A stretch of 64,000 bases of DNA from JL08 sp963765555. GTDB lineage: Bacteria > Pseudomonadota > Alphaproteobacteria > Rhodobacterales > Rhodobacteraceae. Location of the stretch: positions 186,001-250,000 of the forward strand of contig CAVXWX010000002.1 of the NCBI GenBank assembly GCA_963765555.1. Direction: 5' to 3'. This document shows, piece after piece, positions 1 through 9,222 of this stretch. Below the pieces are notes generated by a model. That model saw nothing but the letters and a program-made list of their open reading frames with translations. It searched no databases and was not told where the DNA came from. A program made the position numbers and the translations under genes. Positions within the stretch are counted from its first letter, which is position 1; each line of letters opens with the position of its first letter.

Positions 1-461
1 GCCCCGATGGCCTTGAGCGCGGGTGCGCCGCCAGCGGATTCGGCTGGAAAGAACTTGAGCATGTCATAGCCGCGCGCCAACAAACGCATTGCCTCGGTGG
101 CTGTTGCGGCACCGGGTAGCAGCGGCAGGTTTTCTTCCTCACAGGCGGCAAGCAATTCATCCGTTGCACCGGGCGATACGCCAAAGGTGGCGCCCGCGGC
201 CTTGGCGGCACGGACATCGGCGGGCGTAATCAGGGTACCCGCCCCCACATGTCCGCCTGCCACATCGCGCATCACAGCGATAGCTTCAAGCGCCGCAGGG
301 GTGCGCAAGGTCACCTCCAGCGCGGGCAGGCCACCGGCCACAAGGGCCTCGGCCAGTGGGCGGGCCGTTTTTATATCCTCGATCACCAGAACCGGAACAA
401 TCGGTGCCAGTGCGCAGAGTTCGCGTGTCAGTCGGCTTGCGTCTTGTGGGGAAAGGGGCAT
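1..461 (-). CDS. eda: 2-dehydro-3-deoxy-phosphogluconate (KDPG) aldolase, 3'-truncated by window edge
   Basis: Class I aldolase that splits KDPG into pyruvate and glyceraldehyde-3-phosphate, the last step of the Entner-Doudoroff pathway in the cytoplasm. Translating the minus strand from the ATG at 459-461 gives a protein beginning MPLSPQDASRL, followed by the KDPG aldolase core: PIVPVLVIED near residue 20, GLPALEVTLRT near residue 45 (its Glu is the family's catalytic Glu), VGAGTLITPADV near residue 72, and LKFFPAE near residue 138, which carries the Schiff-base lysine. The C-terminus lies outside the window. The start is 5 bp downstream of the edd stop, so the two are co-transcribed. Identification is by motif and by operon position. 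Confidence 0.93.
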   Translation of the reverse strand, partial: MPLSPQDASRLTRELCALAPIVPVLVIEDIKTARPLAEALVAGGLPALEVTLRTPAALEAIAVMRDVAGGHVGAGTLITPADVRAAKAAGATFGVSPGATDELLAACEEENLPLLPGAATATEAMRLLARGYDMLKFFPAESAGGAPALKAIG

Positions 462-466
462 CTGGG

Positions 467-2278
467 TCAATCTCCGAAAATGGATGCGCCAGCCGTGGCT
501 GCGCCGACTATGTTGCGGAAGGCCGTGAACAATTCGCGCCCGGTGCCCGCCGCGTTTGCCGAAAGGTCGACCACAGCGGCCGGTCGGTCTGTCACGCCGG
601 GTGTCAGGATGTCGAGCGCACCGTTCACTGCATCCACCCGCATCATATCGCCGTCTTGCAGCTTGGAAATAGGGCCGCCATCCACCGCTTCGGGGCTGAC
701 ATGGATGGCGGCGGGCACTTTGCCCGAGGCCCCGGACATGCGCCCGTCTGTGACCAGAGCCACCTTTTGCCCCCGCCCCTGCAAGATGGAAAGCAGCGGC
801 GTCAGGCTGTGCAACTCTGGCATGCCGTTGGCTTTTGGCCCCTGAAAGCGCACCACGACGATCAGATCACCGGTCAACTCGCCCGCCTTGAACGCCGATT
901 TGACGGCGTCCTGATCATGGAACACGCGCACGGGCGCCTCGACGATCTGGTGTTCCGGCGCCACGGCCGAAACCTTCATCACGGCGGTCCCCAGCGAACC
1001 GGTCAGGCGTTTGAGACCGCCGCTGATCTGGAAAGGATCGTGCACCGGCCGCAGGATTTTGTCGTTCAGGCTGGTTCCGGTTCCGGCGCGCCAGCCTAAA
1101 GTCCCGTCAGAAAAGCATGGATCCTGCGTGTAATGTTCAAGTCCGGTTCCCGCGACTGTCCGGGTGTCCGGGTGCAGCATCCCGGCGTTCAGCAATTCGC
1201 CAATCATATAGCCCAGCCCGCCGGCGGCATGAAAATGGTTCACGTCCGCCAAGCCGTTGGGATAAACCCGCGCCATCAGCGGCGTCGCTTCGCTGAGTTC
1301 GGAAAAATCCTGCCAGTCCAGAACAATCCCGCCCGCCCGCGCCATGGCGATGAGATGGATAAGAAGGTTGGTCGAACCGCCGGTCGCATTAAGGCCGACA
1401 ATGCCGTTCACAAAGGCGCGTTCGTCCAGAATATCGCACACCGGGGTATAATTGTTGCCAAGCGCGCTCAGGCTGAGCGCCCGTTTTGCGCCTTCGCGGG
1501 TCAGGGCCTGTCGCAACTCGGTATTGGGGGGCACGAAACTGGCCCCCGGCAGGTGCAGGCCCATGAACTCCATCAGCATCTGGTTCGTGTTGGCGGTGCC
1601 GTAAAACGTGCAGGTGCCCGGGCCGTGATAGGCGGCCATTTCGGCAGCCATCAGCGCCGCCCTGTCGCATTCTCCGGCAGCGAATTGCTGGCGCACCTTT
1701 GCCTTGTCGTCGTTGGGCATACCGCTTTCCATCGGTCCGGCGGGCATAAATACCGCAGGCAGATGCCCGAATGCCTGTGCCGCAATCACCAGACCGGGCA
1801 CGATCTTGTCGCAGACACCGAGAAACACCGCCGCGTCGAATGTGTTGTGGCTGAGCGCCACCGAGGCTGCCAGCGCGATCACGTCACGCGAAAACAGCGA
1901 CAGTTCCATTCCCGCCTCGCCTTGGGTGACACCGTCGCACATTGCGGGCACGCCGCCTGCGACCTGCGCTGTGCCACCTGCTTCGCGCGCGGCCTGACGG
2001 ATCACATCGGGATAGGTTTCAAAGGGCTGGTGGGCCGACAGCATGTCGTTATAGGCCGTGACAATGCCAAGATTGCCGGCGCTGACCCGCGCCAGCTGAT
2101 CCTTGTCCGGACCCGAGGCCGCATAGGCATGCGCCTGTCCGCTGCACGACAGATGCGCCCGGGCGGGGCCCTTGGCACGCGCATCAGACATGCGCGCAAG
2201 ATAATCGCCGCGTAAGCCTTCGCTGCGCGCGATAATTCTGTCTGTCACGCGTTGAACAGTGTCGTTCAGAGGGGTCAT
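467..2278 (-). CDS. edd: phosphogluconate dehydratase
   Basis: Iron-sulfur dehydratase of the IlvD/Edd family that converts 6-phosphogluconate to KDPG. The protein has about 603 residues, as expected for the family. It shows the family segments AYNDMLSAHQPFE, GGVPAMCDGVTQGEAGMELS (Cys of the Fe-S site), a later GVCDKIVPG Cys, GGSTNLLIHL, and VALVTDGRMSGASGKVPAAI near the C-terminus. A longer reading from 2317 is possible, but the ATG at 2276-2278 (MTPLNDTVQ) is preceded by AGGAGACCCG, a good ribosome-binding site, so I chose it. It lies between zwf and eda in one operon. Confidence 0.95.
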   Translation of the reverse strand: MTPLNDTVQRVTDRIIARSEGLRGDYLARMSDARAKGPARAHLSCSGQAHAYAASGPDKDQLARVSAGNLGIVTAYNDMLSAHQPFETYPDVIRQAAREAGGTAQVAGGVPAMCDGVTQGEAGMELSLFSRDVIALAASVALSHNTFDAAVFLGVCDKIVPGLVIAAQAFGHLPAVFMPAGPMESGMPNDDKAKVRQQFAAGECDRAALMAAEMAAYHGPGTCTFYGTANTNQMLMEFMGLHLPGASFVPPNTELRQALTREGAKRALSLSALGNNYTPVCDILDERAFVNGIVGLNATGGSTNLLIHLIAMARAGGIVLDWQDFSELSEATPLMARVYPNGLADVNHFHAAGGLGYMIGELLNAGMLHPDTRTVAGTGLEHYTQDPCFSDGTLGWRAGTGTSLNDKILRPVHDPFQISGGLKRLTGSLGTAVMKVSAVAPEHQIVEAPVRVFHDQDAVKSAFKAGELTGDLIVVVRFQGPKANGMPELHSLTPLLSILQGRGQKVALVTDGRMSGASGKVPAAIHVSPEAVDGGPISKLQDGDMMRVDAVNGALDILTPGVTDRPAAVVDLSANAAGTGRELFTAFRNIVGAATAGASIFGD

Positions 2279-2341
2279 CTCGGGTCTCCTTATGGGCGAT
2301 TTGCGCGCAATGCGCATACCACCCGGATTAATTGAATATCA

Positions 2342-3794
2342 TCAGGTTTCAATCTCGCGCCAACGCCGTCCGTCGCGGTGCATCAGCATAAGCGCATCTT
2401 CCGGCCCTGAGCTGCGCGCGTCATAGGACGACGGGGTTTGGCGTGCTTCTTCCCAGCCGGTGATGATCGGATCGACCCAGGCTCCAGGCGGCTTCCACCT
2501 CGTCGCCCCGCATGAACAGGGTTTGATCGCCTCGGATCACGTCCATGATCAGCCGTTCGTAGGCGTCCTGAGGTTCTGCATGTTCCCCAAGCGCGTCGGC
2601 GAATGTCATATCCAACGACACCTCCGCCAGGCGGAACCCGCCTGGTCCCGGTTCCTTGATGGTGTTGCGCAGGGTGATCCCTTCGTCGGGCTGCAACCTG
2701 ATGATCATCGCGTTGCCGCGCCGGCCTTCCATCTTGGGAAAGATCATGTGCGGCGGGTCGCGGAACACCACAGCGATCTCGGAACTTCTGGTTCGCAGTT
2801 TCTTGCCGGTGCGCAGATAGAACGGCGTTCCGGCCCAACGCCAGTTGCCGATATTCACCTTCATTGCGACAAAGCTTTCGGTGCGGCTTTTGGGATTACC
2901 TGTGTCGTCACGATAGCTGCCGTTGCCATCGCTTGCCCGGTACTGACCGCGGACGATGTCGGCTTGGGCCACCGGTTCCAGCGCCTCGATCACCTTGACC
3001 TTTTCGTCCCGCACGGCATTCGGGGTGAAGCGCGAGGGCGGCTCCATCGCCGTGAGGCAGAGCAGTTGCATCAGGTGGTTCTGGACCATGTCCCGCATGG
3101 CGCCCGAGCGGTCGTAATATTCGCCGCGCCCCTCGACCCCAAGGCTTTCGGCCACGGTGATCTGGACGTGGTCGATATGGGTCGCATTCCAAAGCGGTTC
3201 CCACAAGGCATTGGCAAAGCGCAGGGCCATCAGGTTTTGCACGGTTTCCTTGCCCAGATAATGGTCAATCCGGTAAATTTGTTTTTCGTCAAAGCTGCGG
3301 CGCAGGTCTGCGTTCAGTGCCTGCGCCGACGCCAGATCATGGCCGAAAGGTTTTTCCACCACGATCCGGCTGTCGGGTGTTGCGAAGCCATGTGCGCTCA
3401 GGCTGGCTGAAATCGGCCCGAACAGGGTTGGAGATACCGACAGATAAAACGCGCGGACAGCGTCGTCGCGCAGATGCGCGCCAAGGGCGGCCCAGCCATT
3501 GTCGCCACTGGCATCCACGCAAACATAGCGCAGGGTGTTCAGGAACTGATCAAGCTGGGTGTTGTTTTCCACCGCTTGCGGGGAAAATTCCAAAAGGCTT
3601 TCGCGGATCAGATCGCTAAAGGCTGTGTCGTCCATTTCTGTGCGGGCCGCGCCGATGATCCGTGCTTGGCGCGGCAACTGACCCACCACAAAACGGTGAA
3701 ACAGGCCCGGGATGATCTTGCGGCGCGCGAGATCGCCGGTCGCGCCGAAAATGACGAGATCAAACTGGGCAACGGGAATGACGCGCGAAACCAT
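2342..3794 (-). CDS. zwf: glucose-6-phosphate 1-dehydrogenase, frameshifted near the C-terminus
   Basis: Oxidises glucose-6-phosphate with NADP and supplies substrate to edd. The N-terminal Rossmann motif FGATGDLARRKI, the catalytic segment RIDHYLGKETVQN, the EKPFGHDL segment and RTGKKL are all present. The open frame ends at 2421 with a foreign tail after EVEAAW. The normal C-terminus (WVDPIITGWEEARQ, ending RRWREIET at 2342) continues in another frame. One extra C around 2480-2484 (AGCCTGG where AGCTGG would read S-W-V-D) explains the break. Removing it gives 483 residues, the usual length. It is therefore probably a sequence error, or a recent frameshift altering the last ~45 residues. It starts 4 bp after gap. 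Confidence 0.9.
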
Positions 3795-3798
3795 GAGA

Positions 3799-4830
3799 TC
3801 AACTGGCCATCGGCAGGCGGGTGGTGTGATGCAGCAATTCGCCCATGCGTCGGCCCGTATCGATCATCCGATTGGAAAAGCCCCATTCATTGTCATACCA
3901 GCTGACGATGCGCACCAGACCATCCGCCGTTACCGAGGTTTGCGCCGCAGCAAAACAGGACGAATGCGGATCGTGGTTGAAATCGATCGAGACCAGCGGG
4001 TCTTCCTCAAAGGCGAGTATGCCCGCCAGCTCCCCTTTGGCGGCCGCCCGAACCGCGGCGTTGATTTCATCGCGCGTGGCCGGTTTCTGCGGCACAAAGG
4101 TCAGATCAACCAGCGAAACATTGGGCGTGGGCACGCGCACGGCTGATCCTTCCAGCTTGCCCGCAAGGTGCGGCAACACCAGCGATATCGCGCGCGCCGC
4201 GCCGGTCGATGTCGGCACCATCGAAAGCGATGCCGCACGGGCGCGGTAAAGATCGCTGTGGCTGGCGTCGTGGCTGGGCTGATCGCCGGTGAAGGAGTGG
4301 ATTGTGGTCATGTAGCCGGTTTTGATGCCGAAAGCCCGATCCAGAACCATTGCCACGGGGGCGAGGCAATTGGTGGTGCAAGAGGCATTGGAAACGATCA
4401 CATCATCATCGCTCAGATCGCCATGGTTGACACCGTAGACAATTGTACGATCTGCATCCTTGCCCGGCGCCGAGATCAGCACCCGCTTGGACCCGTTTTG
4501 CAGGTGCAGCGCTGCCTTGTCGCGGTCGGTAAAGAGGCCCGTGCATTCATAGGCGATGTCCACATCTTGCCAGGGCAAGTCCGCCGGATTGCGGATTGCG
4601 GTCAGACGGATGCTGTTGCCATCGACCAAAAGACGGTCGCCTTCGGTCCGCACCTGGGCTTTCAGCCGTCCGTGCACACTGTCGTATTTCAAGAGATGCG
4701 CGAGTGTTTCGGGAGGGGAAAGATCGTTGATGGCAACAACTTCGACGTCGCCCGCACCATTTTCAATGAGCGCACGCAGCACGCCGCGCCCGATCCGTCC
4801 AAAACCGTTGATCGCAATTCTGATTGTCAT
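3799..4830 (-). CDS. gap: type I glyceraldehyde-3-phosphate dehydrogenase
   Basis: Cytoplasmic GAPDH that oxidises glyceraldehyde-3-phosphate, the product of Eda. The 343-residue protein has the N-terminal NAD-binding signature INGFGRIGRGVLRA, the catalytic SNASCTTNCLAP with the nucleophilic Cys, the HSFTGDQ segment, and the C-terminal WYDNEWGFSNRMID. It is the first gene of the gap-zwf-edd-eda operon, 4 bp before zwf. Such a gap linked to Entner-Doudoroff genes often serves glucose catabolism; whether another gap exists in the genome cannot be seen here. Confidence 0.95.
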   Translation of the reverse strand: MTIRIAINGFGRIGRGVLRALIENGAGDVEVVAINDLSPPETLAHLLKYDSVHGRLKAQVRTEGDRLLVDGNSIRLTAIRNPADLPWQDVDIAYECTGLFTDRDKAALHLQNGSKRVLISAPGKDADRTIVYGVNHGDLSDDDVIVSNASCTTNCLAPVAMVLDRAFGIKTGYMTTIHSFTGDQPSHDASHSDLYRARAASLSMVPTSTGAARAISLVLPHLAGKLEGSAVRVPTPNVSLVDLTFVPQKPATRDEINAAVRAAAKGELAGILAFEEDPLVSIDFNHDPHSSCFAAAQTSVTADGLVRIVSWYDNEWGFSNRMIDTGRRMGELLHHTTRLPMAS

Positions 4831-4878
4831 GTCATCTTCTCCACTTGAGTAGCAGGTTCGGGGCTGCCGTTAAGGTTA

Positions 4879-4894
4879 ATGATAGCGCTAACAT
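4879..4894. promoter_or_regulatory. LacI/GntR-type palindrome upstream of gap-zwf-edd-eda
   Basis: ATGATAGCGCTAACAT is a 16-bp inverted repeat with a perfect TAGCGCTA core and one mismatched pair. It sits about 50 bp before the gap start, between gap and mtlZ. The shape (even symmetry, central CG or GC step, ATG..CAT ends) is that of LacI-family operators and resembles the known E. coli GntR site. The regulator is not identified. Confidence 0.55.
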
Positions 4895-4938
4895 ATGTGT
4901 GTTGATATGGAAATATCCCAAGGTGCAGATGGGTCATT

Positions 4939-5865
4939 TCAAAGCTCTCCTGCCCAGGGAGGATTGGCACCCACGCGGGACACGGTGACAGCGGCAACAC
5001 GTGCGCCATGACGCATCGCTTCTTGCAGCGCGTCAGGTGACAGTGCATGCAGGTCGGGCTTTCGCAGCAGGCCCATTTCCGAAAATTTCGCCAGAACCCC
5101 GGCGTTGAACGTGTCGCCGGCGCCGACCGTGTCGTTGATTTTAACGCTGGCCGCAGGCACGTGTACCTGCGCCCCGTCAGGCAAAAAGCCCGTCGCACCC
5201 TGACTGCCACGGGTCAGGATCACGATGGCAGGTCCGGCGTCCAGCAGCGTCTGTACCTTTTCAGTGATCGACAGCGGGGCAGGCTCGATCCAGTTCAGAT
5301 CCTCATCGGACACTTTGACAATATCCGCCCTTGCGATCATGCGCCCCAGACGTTGACGATAGCGATTGATATCGCGGATAAAGTTCGGGCGGATATTCGG
5401 ATCAAGCATAACCGCCCGCCCGATCCCTTCCTGCGCCAGAAGCGCGGCATAGGCATCGGCGCCCGGTTCGCACGCCAGACTGATGCCACCAAAAAACAAA
5501 CATGTCACATCGGCGGGCAGGGCAGGCAAATCATCAACGCGCACCATGCGGCCCGCGGAATTTTCGTCCATAAAGCTGTATGTGGCGTGGCCGTTTACCA
5601 GACGCACGAACGCCAGAGTGGTCGGGCGGTCCGAGGTGATGGCAAGCGATGCGTCAACATGGCTGGATCGCAATGCTTCGCTAAGCTGCTGGCCGAACAT
5701 ATCGGTTGAAAGACCGGTCAGCAGGCCCGTCCGGACGCCCAGCCGGCCCAGAGCGATGGCGGTGTTGAACACCGCCCCCCCCGGATGCGGTACGAACCCG
5801 TCGCGCCCATCCATCACGGGGGCAGGGATCATGTCGATCAGGGCTTCTCCGCAACACAGGATCAT
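4939..5865 (-). CDS. mtlZ: PfkB-family fructokinase
   Basis: Ribokinase/PfkB-fold sugar kinase of 308 residues. It has the N-terminal CCGEALIDMIP start, the glycine-rich PGGAVFNTAIALGRLG signature, and the C-terminal DTVGAGDTFNAG signature with the catalytic Asp. It starts 1 bp after the end of the mannitol dehydrogenase gene and is last in the polyol operon. In Rhodobacter sphaeroides the equivalent gene mtlZ phosphorylates the fructose made by mannitol dehydrogenase; the same role is inferred here. The kinase family is clear, the fructose specificity rests on context. Confidence 0.85.
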   Translation of the reverse strand: MILCCGEALIDMIPAPVMDGRDGFVPHPGGAVFNTAIALGRLGVRTGLLTGLSTDMFGQQLSEALRSSHVDASLAITSDRPTTLAFVRLVNGHATYSFMDENSAGRMVRVDDLPALPADVTCLFFGGISLACEPGADAYAALLAQEGIGRAVMLDPNIRPNFIRDINRYRQRLGRMIARADIVKVSDEDLNWIEPAPLSITEKVQTLLDAGPAIVILTRGSQGATGFLPDGAQVHVPAASVKINDTVGAGDTFNAGVLAKFSEMGLLRKPDLHALSPDALQEAMRHGARVAAVTVSRVGANPPWAGEL

Positions 5866-5866
5866 T

Positions 5867-7327
5867 TCAGGCGGCCTTCCGGTTCAGGTAGGCGCGCAGA
5901 ACCGATCTTGTATCGTTTGCCCACAAGGCCTTGATCTGCCGTGAGAAGCACGCGGCGAAGTCTTCGTTTTGTCCCAAAGCGCCGAACACGTCCTTCAGCA
6001 TCAGGAAAGCGTTGGGGTCGTGGCGTGAGTCCAGCGCCGCCTGTTTGAGCGCGGGTGCGCGCGGATCGTCGAGTTCCGCTGTGTCGGCGCAGTACCGGCA
6101 CCAGAACGCCGTTTCCAGCGCAAGACCGTCGACAGACCGGCCCTTGGCCAGCGCATCGGCGATTGTCGGCAGGATGAACTTAGGCTGCCGGTTCGATCCG
6201 TCCTGACACAGCCGCGCAATGGTATCGCGCACTTCCGGATTGGAAAAGCGGTAGACGCAGGTGTTCAGGTAGGTGCGGTAATCGATGCCGGGAATGGGGT
6301 CGAGGACCGGAATGACCTCGTCGCAGATAAGCTGCATCAGCCATGCCGCGATGTCGGGGTCGGCCATCGCCTCGTGCACGCATTCAAACCCAAGCAACGC
6401 CGACGGGTATGAAATCGCAGCGTGACCGGCGTTCAGAATGCGCAGTTTCATGGTTTCGAAGGGCAGAATATCTTTGACGAACTGAACGCCGACCTTTTCC
6501 AGGGCGGGACGCCCCAGCGGAAAATTGTCTTCCATCACCCACTGGCTGAACGGCTCGCACACAACCGGGGCCGCATCGTCGATACCAAACTTTTCAGCGA
6601 CCATCGCCCGCTTGCTTTCTGATGTTGCCGGGGTGATCCGGTCAACCATCGAGTTGGGAAACGCAACAGTTTCAGACACCCAGGTGGAAAGCTCTTCCGA
6701 GATCAGCGCCGCCAGACCTGCGAGCGTCTGTCGTGTGACATGTCCGTTTTCGGGGATATTGTCGCATGACAGAATGGTGGGCGCGGGATGCCCCTGCTTT
6801 CGTCGCAGTAAAAGGCCGGCGAGCAGGATGCCGAACACGGTCCGCGGCGCATCCGGGGTTTGCGCGTCATGCAGAATGTCGGGGTGGGCCGCATCGAACT
6901 TGCCGGTTGTCGCATCAATAAAATAGCCGCCTTCTGTGATCGTGAGCGACACGATGCGGATGGCAGGATCAGCAATGCGTCGGATAATCGCCTCTGCCTC
7001 TGGCGGGCAGAAATCGACCATCGCGCCAGTCACCCGCGCCGCGTATTTTTCGGGGCTCATTTCCACAACCGTGCTGAGCCAGTCCTGTTGGTCAAGCACT
7101 GCGCGCCGGGCCACGTCAAACGGCATCAGACCCGCACCCACAATGGCCCAGTCATGATCGAGCCCAAGGTTGAACAGCTTGTCGAGATAAACAGCCTGAT
7201 GCGCGCGGTGGAAATTGCCGACGCCAATGTGCAGGATGCCAGCGGACAGGCTGTCGCGCCGATAGGCCGGAACGGAAACGCCGCCAGAGAGCTGCGAAAG
7301 CGTGGAAAGGGCAAGTTTCTGGTTCAT
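5867..7327 (-). CDS. mtlK: mannitol 2-dehydrogenase (polyol-specific long-chain dehydrogenase)
   Basis: NAD-dependent oxidation of D-mannitol to D-fructose in the cytoplasm. The 486-residue protein has the N-terminal Rossmann segment ILHIGVGNFHRAHQAVYLD, then ITEGGYF, LSCDNIPENGHV, and the catalytic KLRILNAGHAAISY segment with the Lys and His-containing motif of the family. Length matches the 51-kDa family. It lies between the ABC ATPase and fructokinase genes, as in the Rhodobacter smo/mtl cluster, but here no sorbitol dehydrogenase (smoS) gene lies between transporter and mtlK. Confidence 0.92.
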   Translation of the reverse strand: MNQKLALSTLSQLSGGVSVPAYRRDSLSAGILHIGVGNFHRAHQAVYLDKLFNLGLDHDWAIVGAGLMPFDVARRAVLDQQDWLSTVVEMSPEKYAARVTGAMVDFCPPEAEAIIRRIADPAIRIVSLTITEGGYFIDATTGKFDAAHPDILHDAQTPDAPRTVFGILLAGLLLRRKQGHPAPTILSCDNIPENGHVTRQTLAGLAALISEELSTWVSETVAFPNSMVDRITPATSESKRAMVAEKFGIDDAAPVVCEPFSQWVMEDNFPLGRPALEKVGVQFVKDILPFETMKLRILNAGHAAISYPSALLGFECVHEAMADPDIAAWLMQLICDEVIPVLDPIPGIDYRTYLNTCVYRFSNPEVRDTIARLCQDGSNRQPKFILPTIADALAKGRSVDGLALETAFWCRYCADTAELDDPRAPALKQAALDSRHDPNAFLMLKDVFGALGQNEDFAACFSRQIKALWANDTRSVLRAYLNRKAA

Positions 7328-7364
7328 ATCATCAGTCTGATTTCAAGGGTTCCCAAATGCCGCT

Positions 7365-8369
7365 TCAGCCGATCCGCAGACCCTGAGCGTCGAACCTGTG
7401 AATCTGGTCTGCGCGCGGAGACAGATGAATTGCATCGCCGTGGCGCAGGTTGACCTCGCCCAATGCGCGCACGGTCAGGGTTTCGGCCAATCCGGTATTG
7501 TGGATATGAAAGAACGTGTCCGACCCCAGATGTTCAGCCACGCCAACCGTGCCTTGCCACTGGCCGGCCTCTTCCACCACATCGATATGTTCGGGCCGGA
7601 TGCCGATAGTGTGTGCATTGTGTTTGGCGGCCTCGCTGCCCTCGATCAGGTTCATTTTGGGTGAACCGATGAACCCGGCGACAAACTTGTTTCGCGGGGC
7701 ACGGTAAAGTTCCAGCGGGGTGCCGACCTGTTCGATCACGCCCGCCCGCAGCACGACGATCTTGTCGGCCATCGTCATCGCTTCGACCTGATCGTGCGTG
7801 ACGTAGACCATCGTGGTTTCCAGTCGCTTGTGCAGTTCGCTGATTTCCAGCCGCATGCCCACGCGCAGCGCCGCGTCGAGGTTCGAAAGCGGCTCGTCAA
7901 AGAGAAAGGCCGCCGGTTCGCGCACAATCGCGCGGCCGATGGCCACCCGTTGCCGCTGCCCGCCCGAAAGCTGGCCGGGGCGCCGATCCAGATAATCCGT
8001 CAGGTTCAGGGCCGCTGCTGCGGCTTCGATCCGGCGGGCCTGTTCGTCCTCGGGAACGCCGGCCATTTTCATCGGGAAGGCGATGTTCTTGCGCACCGAC
8101 ATATGCGGATAAAGCGCATAGGACTGGAACACCATAGCAAGGCCGCGCTTGGCGGGCGGCACATGGGTGGCGTCGTTGCCATCGATCCGAATATGGCCAC
8201 CGGTGCTGTCTTCAAGACCTGCGATCAGGCGCAGCAAGGTGGATTTGCCACAGCCCGAAGGGCCAACGAATACGGTAAATTCTCCGTCCTCGATGGTCAG
8301 GTCCAGCGGGGGGATAACCTCCACATCGCCGAAGCTCTTGGAGACTTTGTCCAGTGTGATACGTCCCAT
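7365..8369 (-). CDS. smoK: polyol ABC transporter ATP-binding protein
   Basis: Cytoplasmic ATPase of a carbohydrate importer of the MalK/UgpC family. It has Walker A GPSGCGKSTLLR, Q-loop FQSYALYPHM, signature LSGGQRQRVA, Walker B FLFDEPLSNLD, the H-loop YVTHDQVEAM, and a C-terminal TOBE-like regulatory domain starting near residue 235 (GSPKMNLIEG, IGIRPEHI). Length 334 is typical. It follows the two permease genes and precedes mtlK, so the substrates are inferred to be mannitol, sorbitol or similar polyols. Confidence 0.9.
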   Translation of the reverse strand: MGRITLDKVSKSFGDVEVIPPLDLTIEDGEFTVFVGPSGCGKSTLLRLIAGLEDSTGGHIRIDGNDATHVPPAKRGLAMVFQSYALYPHMSVRKNIAFPMKMAGVPEDEQARRIEAAAAALNLTDYLDRRPGQLSGGQRQRVAIGRAIVREPAAFLFDEPLSNLDAALRVGMRLEISELHKRLETTMVYVTHDQVEAMTMADKIVVLRAGVIEQVGTPLELYRAPRNKFVAGFIGSPKMNLIEGSEAAKHNAHTIGIRPEHIDVVEEAGQWQGTVGVAEHLGSDTFFHIHNTGLAETLTVRALGEVNLRHGDAIHLSPRADQIHRFDAQGLRIG

Positions 8370-8381
8370 TTGCGTGTCTCC

Positions 8382-9212
8382 TTATTTCACGGCGCCGAAA
8401 GTCAGGCCACTGACGAGTTGTTTCTGGCTGAACCAGCCGAGCACCAGGATTGGCGCAATAGCCATGGTCGACGCCGCGCTGAGCTTGGCGTAGAACAGGC
8501 CTTCGGGGCTGGAGTAGCTGGCGATGAAAGCCGTGAGCGGCGCTGCCTTGGCTGCGGTCAGGTTGAGGGTCCAGAAGGCCTCGTTCCATGCCAGGATGAA
8601 ATTCAGCAGCAGGGTCGAGGCGATCCCGGGAATGGCCATCGGCGTAAGCACGTAAAGGATCTCTTCCTTAAGGCTGGCCCCGTCCATCCGGGCCGCTTCG
8701 AGGATTTCACCCGGAATTTCGCGGAAATAGGTGTACAGCATCCAGACAATGATCGGCAGGTTCATCAGCATCAGCACGATCACCAGACCGGTCCTTGTAT
8801 CCAGCAGGCCCAGCTTGATGAAGATAAGATAGATCGGGTAAAGCACGCCGACGGCGGGAAGCATTTTGGTGCTCAGCATCCACAAAAGGATATCCTTGGT
8901 GCGTTTGCCGGGCACGAAGGCCATGGACCAGGCGGCGGGCACGGCGATGATGATCCCCAAGATGGTGGACCCGCCGGCAATGATCACGGAATTCCACAGA
9001 AACCGCATGTAATCCGAACGTTCCATAACCGTGGCGTAGTTTTCCAGCGTCCAGTCGAAGGCAAGGAAAACCGGCGGATCAGCAATGGCTGCGGCCTCGG
9101 TTTTAAAGCTTGTCAGGATCGTCCAGAGGATCGGGAAGAAGATCAGAAGACCGACAGCCCATGCTGCGCCGGTGTTGATGATCTTGCGCCGTGTTGTCAC
9201 AGAGCGGGCCAT
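8382..9212 (-). CDS. smoG: polyol ABC transporter permease (second)
   Basis: Inner-membrane permease of the MalG type, 276 residues with about six hydrophobic segments beginning at residue 13. The EAA loop is visible around LEAARMDGASLKEEILYV, where it contacts the ATPase. The gene is 10 bp downstream of the other permease and 12 bp upstream of smoK. Assignment to polyols depends on the neighbouring mannitol dehydrogenase and fructokinase. Confidence 0.88.
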   Translation of the reverse strand: MARSVTTRRKIINTGAAWAVGLLIFFPILWTILTSFKTEAAAIADPPVFLAFDWTLENYATVMERSDYMRFLWNSVIIAGGSTILGIIIAVPAAWSMAFVPGKRTKDILLWMLSTKMLPAVGVLYPIYLIFIKLGLLDTRTGLVIVLMLMNLPIIVWMLYTYFREIPGEILEAARMDGASLKEEILYVLTPMAIPGIASTLLLNFILAWNEAFWTLNLTAAKAAPLTAFIASYSSPEGLFYAKLSAASTMAIAPILVLGWFSQKQLVSGLTFGAVK

Positions 9213-9222
9213 GATTTCCTCC

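Noticed and set aside
467..2317. Longer N-terminus of Edd starting at 2317
   Set aside because: The extra residues are polar and unlike the family, and the ATG at 2278 has a good ribosome-binding site.
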